DNA from: Treponemataceae bacterium
GTDB taxonomy: Bacteria > Spirochaetota > Spirochaetia > Treponematales > Treponemataceae
Assembly: GCA_024402435.1 (NCBI GenBank)
Contig: JAKSTU010000015.1
Span: 1-49,704, forward strand
Length of the DNA stretch: 49,704 nucleotides
Direction: 5' to 3'
Shown: positions 9,657 through 18,127 of the stretch, one piece after another
Layout: every line of letters starts with the position of its first letter
How positions within the stretch are numbered: the stretch's first letter is position 1
The notes under the pieces: generated by a model
What the model was told of the DNA's origin: nothing
Database searches by the model: none
What the model saw: the letters and a program-made list of their open reading frames with translations, nothing else
Made by a program: the position numbers and the translations under genes

Positions 9657-11513
9657 CTAGTGCTTGCCTTTTTTGGAACCTTTCTGCACAAGGGATTTCT
9701 TGCCCGGAGCACGGATTCCAAGGAAAAGAGTTTTTTCAATTTCGTAACCGGCCGGCATGTCCACATTCCAGAATAAAGTTGCGCAGGTGGAAACAGGAAT
9801 TTCATTGTCATAAAGCGGAGTAATCAGGATTCCGGCATTTTCGTTTGGCTCAAAAATAAAAGCTGTTTCTGTGGATTCGTCACTGATCTGGATGCAGGAA
9901 ACATCTTTCGGACGGAAATTCTCACTTTCAAAGGCAACGGACTCATGGGTGTCGTTGGAAATGATTTCTACAGATCTGTCTGCCGGCCCTTTCTGCGGAA
10001 GAACCAGATTGCTTTCCACAGCAAAAATTCCCTTTATCGGAAGCGGACTTTCATTTTTTATGATGTACTGAACCTGAATACCGGTTTCGGAAAGATCATA
10101 ACGTTTTTTGAGGGAAAACTTCTGGTTCTGTGCAAAAACTCCGGTTTCAGACAGCTGAAGATCACGTTTTGCCCGTGAAAAAGTCAGTTCCGAATAGTGA
10201 TCCTGTGTCAGCACATTAAGAAGCTGATGGTTCTGCGATTTGTAGACAGATTCAAAATCCTCTTCAGAAAGAAGATAGTCTGAAAAAACTTTCCGGGTGT
10301 ATGCCTCGGAATTCACAGGATTACAGTCAGTATAAAGCTGGCAGCTGTTGCGGACGTCCAGTTCTGTAAGAGTTCCGCCTTGGGAAGAAAGAATCGCGTT
10401 GTAAATGGAAAAATTGAAGATGTATTCAGGATAGCCGTCGCTGTTGTAATCATCAGCAATGCAGTCACTTGCAGACCCCGATGAAAGTTCGGCCATGATT
10501 TTTTCTGCTTCCAGAAGATGTTTGTAGGCATTGCGGCGGTATTCCCTGTTTTTTGGAGAATCCAGATAGCATTTGCAGAACTGTGACTGCCACAATTCAA
10601 TTCTTGCAGCATTTTTCCTCAGTTTGTCACCTTTGAACTGATTGATTTCCTGACTTACAACCAGTGTTCTTGAATACAAATCCCAGGAATCGTTGTTCTG
10701 CACGATCATTTCTTTTACAGACTGATTTTTGTCCGCCGTGTATGCAGGAAGATATGCTCTGTTGAAAATTGTTGCAGACTTAAGGAATTTGTTGGGCGTT
10801 GAAAACTGTATTCCTTTTTCGGCAAAAGATTCTGCACAGTCATCAAAATATGCAGAATCCATATAATGACTCATTTGACAAGGTGTAATTCCTGCACAGA
10901 AAACAGAAGTTTTGTCATGTTTCTGATCTGCTTTAAGAACTTCTTTCAAAAGTGATTCTGCAGAAACTGAAGAATCAGAGAAAAAACTGTTGTCACAGAA
11001 CAGGGCTGAAATCTTTTTTCCGCCGTCTTCAAGCACAGCTGTCTGATAAGGATCAGTACCGAGAAAATCATTTTTTTCAAGGATTACATATTCCATTCCG
11101 CTTGATTTGATTACAGGAACCAATGAATTGTCCCACGCGCTTTTCTCAAGCCAGATTCCACGGGGACGTTTTCCCGTAGCTTTACGGAGTGCGGTTGTCA
11201 AAAGTTCAGTCTGTCCTACCCGGTCAAGAGGCAGGAGCAACGGAAAAAGCGGTTCGTAATAACCGCCGCCCAAAAACTCCAGCTGCTTTCTTGCGGCCAT
11301 TTCCGAAAAAATCGAAAAAACTTCCGGATGGTTTGATTCCAGCCATGAAAGCACAAGTCCGGAAGAATAAATTGAAAAAGCAAAACTCCCGTGGGAATAA
11401 AAAAATGAAAGAACCGGCTTGAAGTATTTCTGATAATTTTCTTCCGGTGTGTCATCTTCAAAAAGAGTTTCTGAATTCAGTTTCAAGATAAGACAAAAAT
11501 GAACATTGCTCAT
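9657..11513 (-). CDS. Glycoside hydrolase family 57-like protein, acid/base residue apparently lost
   Basis: The 618 residues resemble GH57 4-alpha-glucanotransferase/amylase proteins with the DUF1925/DUF1926 C-terminal beta domains. Conserved family blocks seen are LEFLGGGYYEP (about 78-88) and GIWLEKSAW (119-127), in which Glu123 fits the catalytic nucleophile. The N-terminal HxHQP-type motif is replaced by LKLNSE. The usual FHDDGEKFG block with the acid/base Asp appears as SVFCAGITPCQMSHYM (about 203-218), without the Asp. The start overlaps the rnfB stop by 4 bases (ATGA). It may bind glucan, act differently, or be a non-catalytic relative. No signal peptide is seen, so it is probably cytoplasmic. 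Confidence 0.78.
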   Translation of the reverse strand: MSNVHFCLILKLNSETLFEDDTPEENYQKYFKPVLSFFYSHGSFAFSIYSSGLVLSWLESNHPEVFSIFSEMAARKQLEFLGGGYYEPLFPLLLPLDRVGQTELLTTALRKATGKRPRGIWLEKSAWDNSLVPVIKSSGMEYVILEKNDFLGTDPYQTAVLEDGGKKISALFCDNSFFSDSSVSAESLLKEVLKADQKHDKTSVFCAGITPCQMSHYMDSAYFDDCAESFAEKGIQFSTPNKFLKSATIFNRAYLPAYTADKNQSVKEMIVQNNDSWDLYSRTLVVSQEINQFKGDKLRKNAARIELWQSQFCKCYLDSPKNREYRRNAYKHLLEAEKIMAELSSGSASDCIADDYNSDGYPEYIFNFSIYNAILSSQGGTLTELDVRNSCQLYTDCNPVNSEAYTRKVFSDYLLSEEDFESVYKSQNHQLLNVLTQDHYSELTFSRAKRDLQLSETGVFAQNQKFSLKKRYDLSETGIQVQYIIKNESPLPIKGIFAVESNLVLPQKGPADRSVEIISNDTHESVAFESENFRPKDVSCIQISDESTETAFIFEPNENAGILITPLYDNEIPVSTCATLFWNVDMPAGYEIEKTLFLGIRAPGKKSLVQKGSKKGKH

Positions 11514-12160
11514 TGTTTCTGTTCCATTGTGTCAATCATTTTTATGAATGAATTCCGCTTTTCATAAGGCTTTGACAGCTTTTTGATACAGTGCCGCGGA
11601 CAGTTCTCCGCATTCTCCAGCGTAAGGGAACCAAGACCGGAACAATTGCCGCAGTGTGTACAGCCCGCAGAACACTGGGTAGTGCTTGAAATGGGCGCTG
11701 CACACTGAATGAAGTAATCCTTGTTGCGCGGAACAAGATCGATCAGATTCTGCGGACAGTGGTCAAGACAAAGGCCGCAGCCATTGCAGGACTCAGTAAT
11801 GATTGCAGTGTCGTTCTTGATGATGATTGCATCCTGAGGACAATAAGACACACATGTTCCGTAACCGGGACAGCCCCACTGACAATATTCTTCAGTTCCG
11901 TAAGTTTCAATAAAAAGGCGGCAATCGGTCATTCCGTCGTATTCAAGGCGTTTATGAGAAAAAGTCCTGTTCGGTGAACATTTTACCACGGCTTTAAGTC
12001 CGGAGTTTTTTTCAAACTTTGGTATGATATAGGGAACATAATCCACTTCATCCTGAGAAAAAACGCTGTTGCATGTAAGGCCTCTTTCAGAAAAAATAAA
12101 GAAAGACAAACCTCCCACTACAAGAAGAACGACAACACTTACAAGAATCGTAATAAACAT
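11510..12160 (-). CDS. rnfB: Rnf complex subunit B (ferredoxin-like), short form
   Basis: This 216-residue subunit has one N-terminal membrane segment (about 2-23) and iron-sulfur motifs. Cluster motif 1 is C93/C97/C103/C107 (QWGCPGYGTCVSYCP) and motif 2 is C125/C128/C131/C135 (CNGCGLCLDHCP). A further Cys group follows at 153-191. The N-terminal Fes domain (CGxCGxxGC) of standard RnfB is absent: the chain passes almost directly from the membrane segment to the conserved KAVVKC/YDGMTDC region. The ATG at 12160 overlaps the rnfA stop in a TGATG, which makes it a better start than an upstream in-frame ATG at 12289. RnfB normally passes electrons from ferredoxin into the membrane complex. Confidence 0.87.
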   Translation of the reverse strand: MFITILVSVVVLLVVGGLSFFIFSERGLTCNSVFSQDEVDYVPYIIPKFEKNSGLKAVVKCSPNRTFSHKRLEYDGMTDCRLFIETYGTEEYCQWGCPGYGTCVSYCPQDAIIIKNDTAIITESCNGCGLCLDHCPQNLIDLVPRNKDYFIQCAAPISSTTQCSAGCTHCGNCSGLGSLTLENAENCPRHCIKKLSKPYEKRNSFIKMIDTMEQKQ

Positions 12161-12717
12161 CACAGCACCCCAAGATTGAGCCAGGAAACATTGAATGCCA
12201 GCAGAACAAGCAGCAGAATTGCAATTGTAATGAACAGAAGTGCTCCGGTTACAAAAACAATGTTGCTGTGGGAATACTGCATTCTCCAACGGATGGAATA
12301 AATAAGAGGAATCAGCAGATAATATGAAAAAACACAGGCCAAAGTGATTGCAATGCTGTCCCCAAGATTTACACCTTCAATTATTGCAAGAAGAACTGCA
12401 CAGAAAGTCAGAAGGAATTCAGAAACTTTGCATTTGAAGATTTTTTCCCAAAGCATGTTAAGCGGAATTGCAATGATCATTGTAATGAGGATTGCAAAAA
12501 ATGGTGCGATATCATAAAGAGAAAAAGGCACCAGAAAAATTCTGTTGATCAGATAACACAGGAATGTTGAAACCAATGCAGTTACAGTAGTTTTTGCCAA
12601 TGCTAGGAAATAGTGTTCCGGCTTGTTGGACGTAACAATCATTTTTTTCAGTCCGATTCCGTACACGAACAAGGCAGAAGAAAGACACAGATAATGAAAA
12701 AGAGACTGCAGGAACAT
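12160..12717 (-). CDS. rnfA: Rnf complex membrane subunit A
   Basis: This 185-residue, strongly hydrophobic protein has about six membrane helices. In the RnfA/NqrE-type family paired inverted helices cradle a membrane [2Fe-2S] cluster. The conserved region CAVLLAIIEGVNLGDSIAIT (about 106-125) fits RnfA. Start and stop are both shared with neighbours through TGATG overlaps (12715-12719 and 12158-12162), so it is translated with rnfE and rnfB. Assignment as A rather than E rests on length and gene order (C-D-G-E-A-B). Confidence 0.85.
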   Translation of the reverse strand: MFLQSLFHYLCLSSALFVYGIGLKKMIVTSNKPEHYFLALAKTTVTALVSTFLCYLINRIFLVPFSLYDIAPFFAILITMIIAIPLNMLWEKIFKCKVSEFLLTFCAVLLAIIEGVNLGDSIAITLACVFSYYLLIPLIYSIRWRMQYSHSNIVFVTGALLFITIAILLLVLLAFNVSWLNLGVL

Positions 12718-13340
12718 CAGCGTTTTCTCCTTTGAATGTTGATTTTACGGACTACGAATGTTATTACGGCAAAAATCAGTGCCAGAAGAACAAAGGCACC
12801 GGGAATCGTTGCAAAAAAACTTGTATATTCATTGGACATGCTTTTGAACCATTTGTAAATTACAAGGCCGTTCCTTGAAGGGAAAGAAATTGTGCCGAAA
12901 GAAATCAGTTCACGGAAAAATGAAAAAAGGAGACCGGAAACGGTAAAAATCAGTGCACTAGCCATATTGAGTACAAGGGGATTTTCGTTCAAAGGTTTGC
13001 CGTTGGTATCCTGTTTTTCAAAGAGAATATATCCAACAAGGAAAGATGAACTGGGAACAAGATAAACAATGAATCCAAGAATCATACCGATCAGCGGAGA
13101 CCAGGCTGAAATCAGGATTTTGTAAAGAACTGCCAGAAAAAGCATTGTTGCAAGAAGGAAAAAGTTTGAAAGCTCGTTTATGTGCAGTTTCTTGAGTCCA
13201 AGACGCAGCGAAGAAGCAATGAGCATTGTAACGTCAGTGAGCAGTACCAGAATGAGAGTATATCCGAACCTGGCGGGTGCAGGCACCAGAATTGAAAGCA
13301 TGGCCGCAAGATAAACATGGGCACTGTTTGGCTTTTTCAT
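12717..13340 (-). CDS. rnfE: Rnf complex membrane subunit E
   Basis: This 207-residue polytopic membrane protein of the RnfA/RnfE family begins MKKPNSAHVYLA. It shows the family-type stretch LVPSSSFLVGYILF and a basic C-terminus (KINIQRRKR). It is the partner of RnfA in the membrane core. The ATG at 13340 overlaps the rnfG stop in a TGATG. An upstream in-frame start at 13385 would lie inside rnfG and is less likely. Between about residues 118 and 135 a soluble loop (FEKQDTNGKPLNENPLV) separates helices. Confidence 0.85.
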   Translation of the reverse strand: MKKPNSAHVYLAAMLSILVPAPARFGYTLILVLLTDVTMLIASSLRLGLKKLHINELSNFFLLATMLFLAVLYKILISAWSPLIGMILGFIVYLVPSSSFLVGYILFEKQDTNGKPLNENPLVLNMASALIFTVSGLLFSFFRELISFGTISFPSRNGLVIYKWFKSMSNEYTSFFATIPGAFVLLALIFAVITFVVRKINIQRRKR

Positions 13341-13801
13341 CAGATTGCAACCTCCCTCATAAGAAACTGGATTTTTTTTGCCCAATATTCAATCTGGGAA
13401 GTACTGAAGCTTCCTGCGTTTGTCTGGGAATCCACAAATCCGATGAACACCGGAAGATTTGAAACACCGGGCTTTGAAACAAAAACAGCCGCATTGGGGC
13501 CTGAAACACCGGAAATCCTGATTATTGCAGCATATCCTTTGTTGTTTTCCATATCTGTCAACGCAAAAACAGCACAGGAAGACATCAGCGGTGACTCAAC
13601 AAAAATCTCATCCCCAAGCTGATACCCTGCAGAAGCAGTTTTTTGCGATGTACTGAGCATTTTCTCCACCTGAATTTTCAGTCCTTCAGTTTTTGAAGTC
13701 TGTGTACATCTGTCACAAAAAAACAGAATGAAAAACATCATTATCAGCAATGTGCAGAAACAGCCGTAACGATGCAACAAAAGCTTTTCTTCTCTTGTCA
13801 T
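13340..13801 (-). CDS. rnfG: Rnf complex FMN-binding subunit G, short form
   Basis: The 153 residues comprise one N-terminal membrane segment (about 14-29) and an outward-facing domain. Standard RnfG carries FMN covalently bound to the Thr of a D-x-x-SGAT motif, attached by ApbE. Here the matching place reads DSQTNAGSFST (124-134), so Ser131 replaces Thr. The protein is also shorter than usual for RnfG. Call and function rest mainly on position between rnfD and rnfE and on the partial motif. No apbE gene lies in this window. The gene overlaps rnfD by 4 bases and rnfE by 1 base. Confidence 0.75.
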   Translation of the reverse strand: MTREEKLLLHRYGCFCTLLIMMFFILFFCDRCTQTSKTEGLKIQVEKMLSTSQKTASAGYQLGDEIFVESPLMSSCAVFALTDMENNKGYAAIIRISGVSGPNAAVFVSKPGVSNLPVFIGFVDSQTNAGSFSTSQIEYWAKKIQFLMREVAI

Positions 13802-14841
13802 TTTGTGGCCTCCAGTTTTCGGTTCATCATCTGGTGATAAATCATTTCTTCTACCAGCTGAATGGCCGGAGACATGACATTGACAATCAGTATTGTAAAC
13901 ATTGAACCGATGGGTGAAGTTCCGGCTCCGTTAAGTACAAAGGCAAAAATTCCGGCAGCAAGTGCATAAATCATTTTTCCCGGAATGCTCAGAGGCGTTG
14001 TGCCCGCCCAGGGAAGAAGGAAGAAGCCGGTAATAAGAGTTCCGCTCGTACACATTGCAAGAAGAATGTCTCCTTTCCACAGGATTCCTCCGTAAGGAAG
14101 CAATGCGAACCATCTGACGCAAAGTGCATATACAGAGAAGAAAATTGCAGGAATGATTACGTCCAGCATGTTGAAAGAAAAAAGAACAAGTGTTGCAACA
14201 AGTGTAAAAAGGTTGAACCTGAAGGCCGGAATCACACCGCCTGCATCCCATAAAAGAGATACGTAACCTTCCGGCAAAGTGGCTCCGATGGGAGAAAGAA
14301 TGAATTCGTTGATAAAGCCTGTAATCTGGGTGTCAAACTTGCAAAGGGGAATCGTGCCGTTCCGAACCAGAACATTCAGTGCATTTGGAGCCTGCAGCAT
14401 ATCAAGGGAAAGCTGGAAAACAGGAAAGTATTTTGTCCCGAAGAAATAAATCATGATTATGGTAAGTGCGGTAGGATTTGCCCAGGACTGCGCGAAACCG
14501 CCGAATGTGTATTTTGCAAGAAGAAGAACAATCAGAATGATCAGAAAAGCTGATACATAGGGATAATCCTGAGGAAGGAAAAGTCCGATCAGAAGACCCT
14601 GAAAAACTGCGGAAACCTGAGGAATCAGTGATTTGTTTCTGAGCAGAGAATTGATTATGCTTGCTGTGATTGACGCAGCAACCGAAAGTCCAATAAGAAC
14701 AAGGGATCTGTAACTGTGTGTCAGGAACAGAAGCACAAGATGGGGCAAAAACAGAAGAATCTCTGTCCTTGCAGTTACCCTTCCGGAAGGCGTGCTGAAT
14801 GCAAAAGGAGAAAGCGTAAGCAGTTTGTAGTTTTTTTTCAT
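13798..14841 (-). CDS. rnfD: Rnf complex membrane subunit D
   Basis: This 347-residue NqrB/RnfD-family protein has about nine or ten membrane helices. The covalent FMN site is recognisable as SPIGATLP with Thr188, in the outward loop where characterised RnfD proteins carry FMN. Other family features are the helix-capping SWANPTALTIIMIYFFG (about 119-135) and a C-terminal NGAGTSPIGSMFTILIVN block (about 309-326). The ATG overlaps the rnfC stop by 4 bases. Together with A and E it forms the ion-conducting core. Confidence 0.93.
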   Translation of the reverse strand: MKKNYKLLTLSPFAFSTPSGRVTARTEILLFLPHLVLLFLTHSYRSLVLIGLSVAASITASIINSLLRNKSLIPQVSAVFQGLLIGLFLPQDYPYVSAFLIILIVLLLAKYTFGGFAQSWANPTALTIIMIYFFGTKYFPVFQLSLDMLQAPNALNVLVRNGTIPLCKFDTQITGFINEFILSPIGATLPEGYVSLLWDAGGVIPAFRFNLFTLVATLVLFSFNMLDVIIPAIFFSVYALCVRWFALLPYGGILWKGDILLAMCTSGTLITGFFLLPWAGTTPLSIPGKMIYALAAGIFAFVLNGAGTSPIGSMFTILIVNVMSPAIQLVEEMIYHQMMNRKLEATK

Positions 14842-16205
14842 AAGGCATCATTCTCCGTGTCCGAATCATTATAGTTCTGGGCATCAATCATCGTGTTTCC
14901 GGTCCAAGGCTGTGCAAGACATTGGGCCAAAGTTTCTTCATCCATCTGAAGCATAAGATTCATTGTCTGACGCAGAGGAATCCGTGATGGACAAACTGTA
15001 CTGCATGCACCGCAATTGCTGCAGAGCGCAATACTTTTCCGCATTGTCTCCGTAATTGCCGTGTGATAAGTATAGGCAGAAAACAGTCTGTCAGGGTGCA
15101 AACCTTTCGGACACGCAAGATGGCAGCGTCCGCAGCGGATGCAGTTTATCTGACTCTGATCAGAAACAGATTTCTTGGAAAGCACGGAAATTGAAAAAAT
15201 ATTCTGTGTCACCGGGATTTTTGAATCCGAAACAGCTATTCCGTTTATCAGCCCGTTGATAACGATTTTGTAAGGGGCTGCAACCAGACCGCCGCATTCT
15301 TTTACCAATGAATCCAAAGGCGTTCCAAGACGGACCCAGAACAACTGGGATTTCTTTATTGCATCACCGGAAACTTGCACCAGTCTTGAAAGAATCGGTT
15401 CATCGTTTGCAATTGCCCGGTAAACATTGTATGCGGTAAAGGCATCCACAAAAAAATCAGCAACAGCAGTCTGGTTCTTTTTAGCAGTTTCTCTGAGTAT
15501 ATCCTGTGTCCCCGCAGGATATGAAGAAAGGTTTACAGAAACATAAACACTTTTTTTTGAAAATTCAAAATCTTTTAGGGCTGAAATGTTCTGACGTTTT
15601 TCGTGATAAAAAACAATTGTATCGCATCTGAGAATTTTTGAAATGATCTGAGCTCCCTCTGCAATTTCTTTGGGAAAACTGTTTGTCAGAGAAGCATCGC
15701 AACAACAGGAAGGATCTTCATTAAAAAGCCTTACTCCCAAAGTTTTGAACTGTTCCGGATTTTCGCCAACCATTTTGTACAGTTTTTTCCCGAGGGAATA
15801 AGGTTTTGAAAAAGTATTGAGAACACCTTTTGAAGAAAGAGCGGAACAAAGTTCAGAAGGAGTAAAGTTTGAATAATCTTTGACAGTACGTTTTTTTCCC
15901 ATGTAAGAAAAAACACCGCCTGTCTGAATGACTGCTGCTTTTCTGACTTTGCCGTCAGATGTGGAAACATTTTTATATTCGGTAAGAATTCCAGGAACAG
16001 AACAATGAACAGCTGCGTCCAAAACAGACTTGTGAGAAAGAACCTCTCCCTCTGAAACACGTGTATTCGGCTCAATCAGCGGTGAACCTTCAGTATCTTC
16101 ATCATCGGACAAAGGAATGTAAACAGAAGAAGATACGTAAGCATCAGTTATTTCTTTGATCAGTTTTGTTTTGAAACCAAGTTTATTAATTTGAATCATT
16201 TGCAA
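14838..16205 (-). CDS. rnfC: Rnf complex peripheral subunit C, divergent
   Basis: This 455-residue protein has a C-terminal GlpC-like dicluster domain: C355/C358/C361/C365 (CIRCGRCHLACP) and C395/C398/C401/C405 (CSNCGACSTVCP). These should hold two [4Fe-4S] clusters. The N-terminal biotinyl-like barrel (about 25-100) and SLBB-like region are recognisable. In textbook RnfC a glycine-rich GGATFPT block binds NADH/FMN. Here the equivalent place seems to read KGVLNTFSKPYSLGKK (about 126-141), without those glycines. The first ATG overlaps the upstream gene by 20 bases; the ATG two codons later is an alternative start. Confidence 0.85.
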   Translation of the reverse strand: MQMIQINKLGFKTKLIKEITDAYVSSSVYIPLSDDEDTEGSPLIEPNTRVSEGEVLSHKSVLDAAVHCSVPGILTEYKNVSTSDGKVRKAAVIQTGGVFSYMGKKRTVKDYSNFTPSELCSALSSKGVLNTFSKPYSLGKKLYKMVGENPEQFKTLGVRLFNEDPSCCCDASLTNSFPKEIAEGAQIISKILRCDTIVFYHEKRQNISALKDFEFSKKSVYVSVNLSSYPAGTQDILRETAKKNQTAVADFFVDAFTAYNVYRAIANDEPILSRLVQVSGDAIKKSQLFWVRLGTPLDSLVKECGGLVAAPYKIVINGLINGIAVSDSKIPVTQNIFSISVLSKKSVSDQSQINCIRCGRCHLACPKGLHPDRLFSAYTYHTAITETMRKSIALCSNCGACSTVCPSRIPLRQTMNLMLQMDEETLAQCLAQPWTGNTMIDAQNYNDSDTENDAL

Positions 16206-17619
16206 ACCTTGCTTTTATTGCTCTGAAAATTGTCATCAGCAGTACCAGCACTGTAGAAATTATTACAGCCAGAAGATTTTCCGAAGTTACAGTAGAATTG
16301 CCGGGACTGATGTAATCCAATGAAAGAAAACCCTCCTGACTGAAAAGCAAACGTTCAATTCCGTCAGATTTCAAGAAACGTTCCCTGTTTTCTTCAAAGA
16401 AATCTTCGTCCAATGAATAGAGAATTTTATCTCTGCTTTGAATCTGTTTTTCTGTTTCGTAATATTCCGGAACAGTAACAGCATCTCCTGCGTAAAACTC
16501 TTTTTTTGTTTCTGAAAGCCGGACAAAAGGAAAAATCGAATAATACCAGAGTTCGTCAACAAAATAAGCTGAGTCCGCTGAATTATTTGTCTGCCGTTCT
16601 GTCTTGATGCCGTCAAAAGCTTCTGCCGAAAAATCCTGCGCGTCAGTATATAACGAAGGCGCGGGCAATAACAAGTCTTTGTTTGTTCTGCTGAAAAGCT
16701 GACTGCCGGACATCAACGGCATTACAAGAAAAAAGCCGCAGAAAACCAGCAGCAGAATTGAAAGCACCAGAGATTTAAGGGCGGGAAATCTAATCTGCCC
16801 GGCGGGAACAATAGTCAGAAAGGAAAAATGACCTTTCTTTGCAGAGTTCTTTTTGATCAGTGTAAGCAGAAAAACCATAACCGCGGAAATCAGAGAACAA
16901 AGAATCATTATCAAGGCTGATTCAAAGCCACCTGATACAAGGCAGGTTATGGCTGCAGCAAGACTTATCCAAAAGTCAGGACATTTTATGATTTGAAGAA
17001 AAGAATGGGCCCTTGTCTGATAAATACTTATTATGTAAAGAATAAAAAAAACAGGACAGACATAGGCCGCTGTGGAATAAAAGGGCGCATAATAAGCTGC
17101 AGCCAAAAATGGGACAACGGCAACCCAAAAGCGGAAAGGAATCCGGGCCACAACTGCAAAAATCAGTGCAAAAGCCAATGCACCGAAAAATCCCGTATAA
17201 GGATATTTTACTTTGCTGTCCGTGCCGTATTCCACACGGTTTTTCTGCAGCAATTTCGTAAAGTTCTTGAAAAGCTCATTGGGAACATAACAAAGTTCGT
17301 AATTGTCATCTTTGTCAGAAAAAAAAGGCTTTCTGATAGCTTTTGAATCCATCCCGTTGTGAAGAAAAGACGGAAGAATCGGTGTCAGATTCAGAAATTC
17401 ACTTTTCGGGGAATAATCGGCAGAGTCTTCCGTAATGACCGAATCAAATTCCGGCATGGCAAGAATTGCACTTACTACCGGTGCTTTTGCTGCTCTTGGG
17501 AAATAAACAACCTGATAGTTTTCCCAAATTTGGAAAGACGGAACAATTCTGAGAAAAAAAATCGGGATGAGCAGACAGAAAGAAATGATTACAACAGCGG
17601 CTGACTTCAGAAATTTCAT
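16186..17619 (-). CDS. Membrane protein of unknown function, upstream of rnfC
   Basis: I do not recognise this 477-residue protein. It has an N-terminal membrane anchor (about 5-26), an outward domain (about 30-135), a bundle of about six membrane helices (about 140-310), a second outward domain (about 315-445) and a last helix near 450-470 with a positive tail. The pattern suggests a transporter- or assembly-type membrane protein with two periplasmic domains. Its 3' end overlaps rnfC by 20 bases and it starts 4 bases after the DUF212 gene. It is therefore co-translated with Rnf and could be an accessory or assembly factor; that role is inference. Confidence 0.8.
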   Translation of the reverse strand: MKFLKSAAVVIISFCLLIPIFFLRIVPSFQIWENYQVVYFPRAAKAPVVSAILAMPEFDSVITEDSADYSPKSEFLNLTPILPSFLHNGMDSKAIRKPFFSDKDDNYELCYVPNELFKNFTKLLQKNRVEYGTDSKVKYPYTGFFGALAFALIFAVVARIPFRFWVAVVPFLAAAYYAPFYSTAAYVCPVFFILYIISIYQTRAHSFLQIIKCPDFWISLAAAITCLVSGGFESALIMILCSLISAVMVFLLTLIKKNSAKKGHFSFLTIVPAGQIRFPALKSLVLSILLLVFCGFFLVMPLMSGSQLFSRTNKDLLLPAPSLYTDAQDFSAEAFDGIKTERQTNNSADSAYFVDELWYYSIFPFVRLSETKKEFYAGDAVTVPEYYETEKQIQSRDKILYSLDEDFFEENRERFLKSDGIERLLFSQEGFLSLDYISPGNSTVTSENLLAVIISTVLVLLMTIFRAIKARFANDSN

Positions 17620-17623
17620 AAAA

Positions 17624-18103
17624 CTACAGAATTGAAAATGCAGTTCCTATGAAAATACCCAAAAGGCATCCCATTATTACTTCAAGGGGTTTGTGACCGT
17701 TAACTTCTTTAATTTTTGTGTATGGAGCAAGACCTTTTTTCTGGAGTTCGGAACCCAAATCGTTTATGGCTTTTGCCTGAATTCCGGTTGAACGGCGTAC
17801 ACCAAGTGCGTCACGGACAGTAACAAACGTAAAAGCCAGTGCAAGCATAAAAACGTCTGAAGTGAATCCGCTTGAAAAACCGATGGCTGTAGAAATGGCT
17901 GTTACCAGCGCAGAATGACTGGAAGGCATTCCTCCAGTACGCCAGAACAACAATGCGAAAAAATCAGTCGGCTTTTTTACCTTTCCTGCAAACAACGCTA
18001 CAATTGTTTTGATGAACTGAGCGGAAAGCCAGCTGTACAATATAGACAAAAATACCGGACTATTGAAAAAATCCTTTATTGAAAAAGGCACTTGACCATG
18101 CAT
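17624..18103 (-). CDS. DUF212 (YuiD-like) divergent PAP2-family membrane protein
   Basis: This 159-residue membrane protein carries the family signature WRTGGMPSSHSALVTAIST and VRDALGVRRSTGIQAKAIN, seen in DUF212 proteins related to acid phosphatase/haloperoxidase (PAP2). Their substrate is not established. The ATG at 18103 is chosen because it lies just after a symmetric -10 element; a TTG at 18142 would extend it into the divergent gene. There is no clear ribosome binding site, so the mRNA may be nearly leaderless. It is the first gene of the minus-strand Rnf run. Confidence 0.85.
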   Translation of the reverse strand: MHGQVPFSIKDFFNSPVFLSILYSWLSAQFIKTIVALFAGKVKKPTDFFALLFWRTGGMPSSHSALVTAISTAIGFSSGFTSDVFMLALAFTFVTVRDALGVRRSTGIQAKAINDLGSELQKKGLAPYTKIKEVNGHKPLEVIMGCLLGIFIGTAFSIL

Positions 18104-18107
18104 GATA

Positions 18108-18127
18108 GCGTTTATACTATAAATAAT
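18108..18127. promoter_or_regulatory. Symmetric divergent promoter core
   Basis: The perfect odd palindrome TTTATACTATAAA (18111-18123) provides a -10-like box on both strands. On the plus strand TTGACC (18092-18097) lies 17 bp before TACTAT (18115-18120). On the minus strand TTGCAA lies 17 bp before TAGTAT. Predicted start points fall within a few bases of both ATGs (18103 minus, 18128 plus). Confidence 0.6.

Noticed and set aside
12161..12289. N-terminal extension of RnfB to an ATG at 12289
   Set aside because: The extension lies inside rnfA and lacks a membrane-protein start; the TGATG overlap at 12158-12162 supports the shorter protein.
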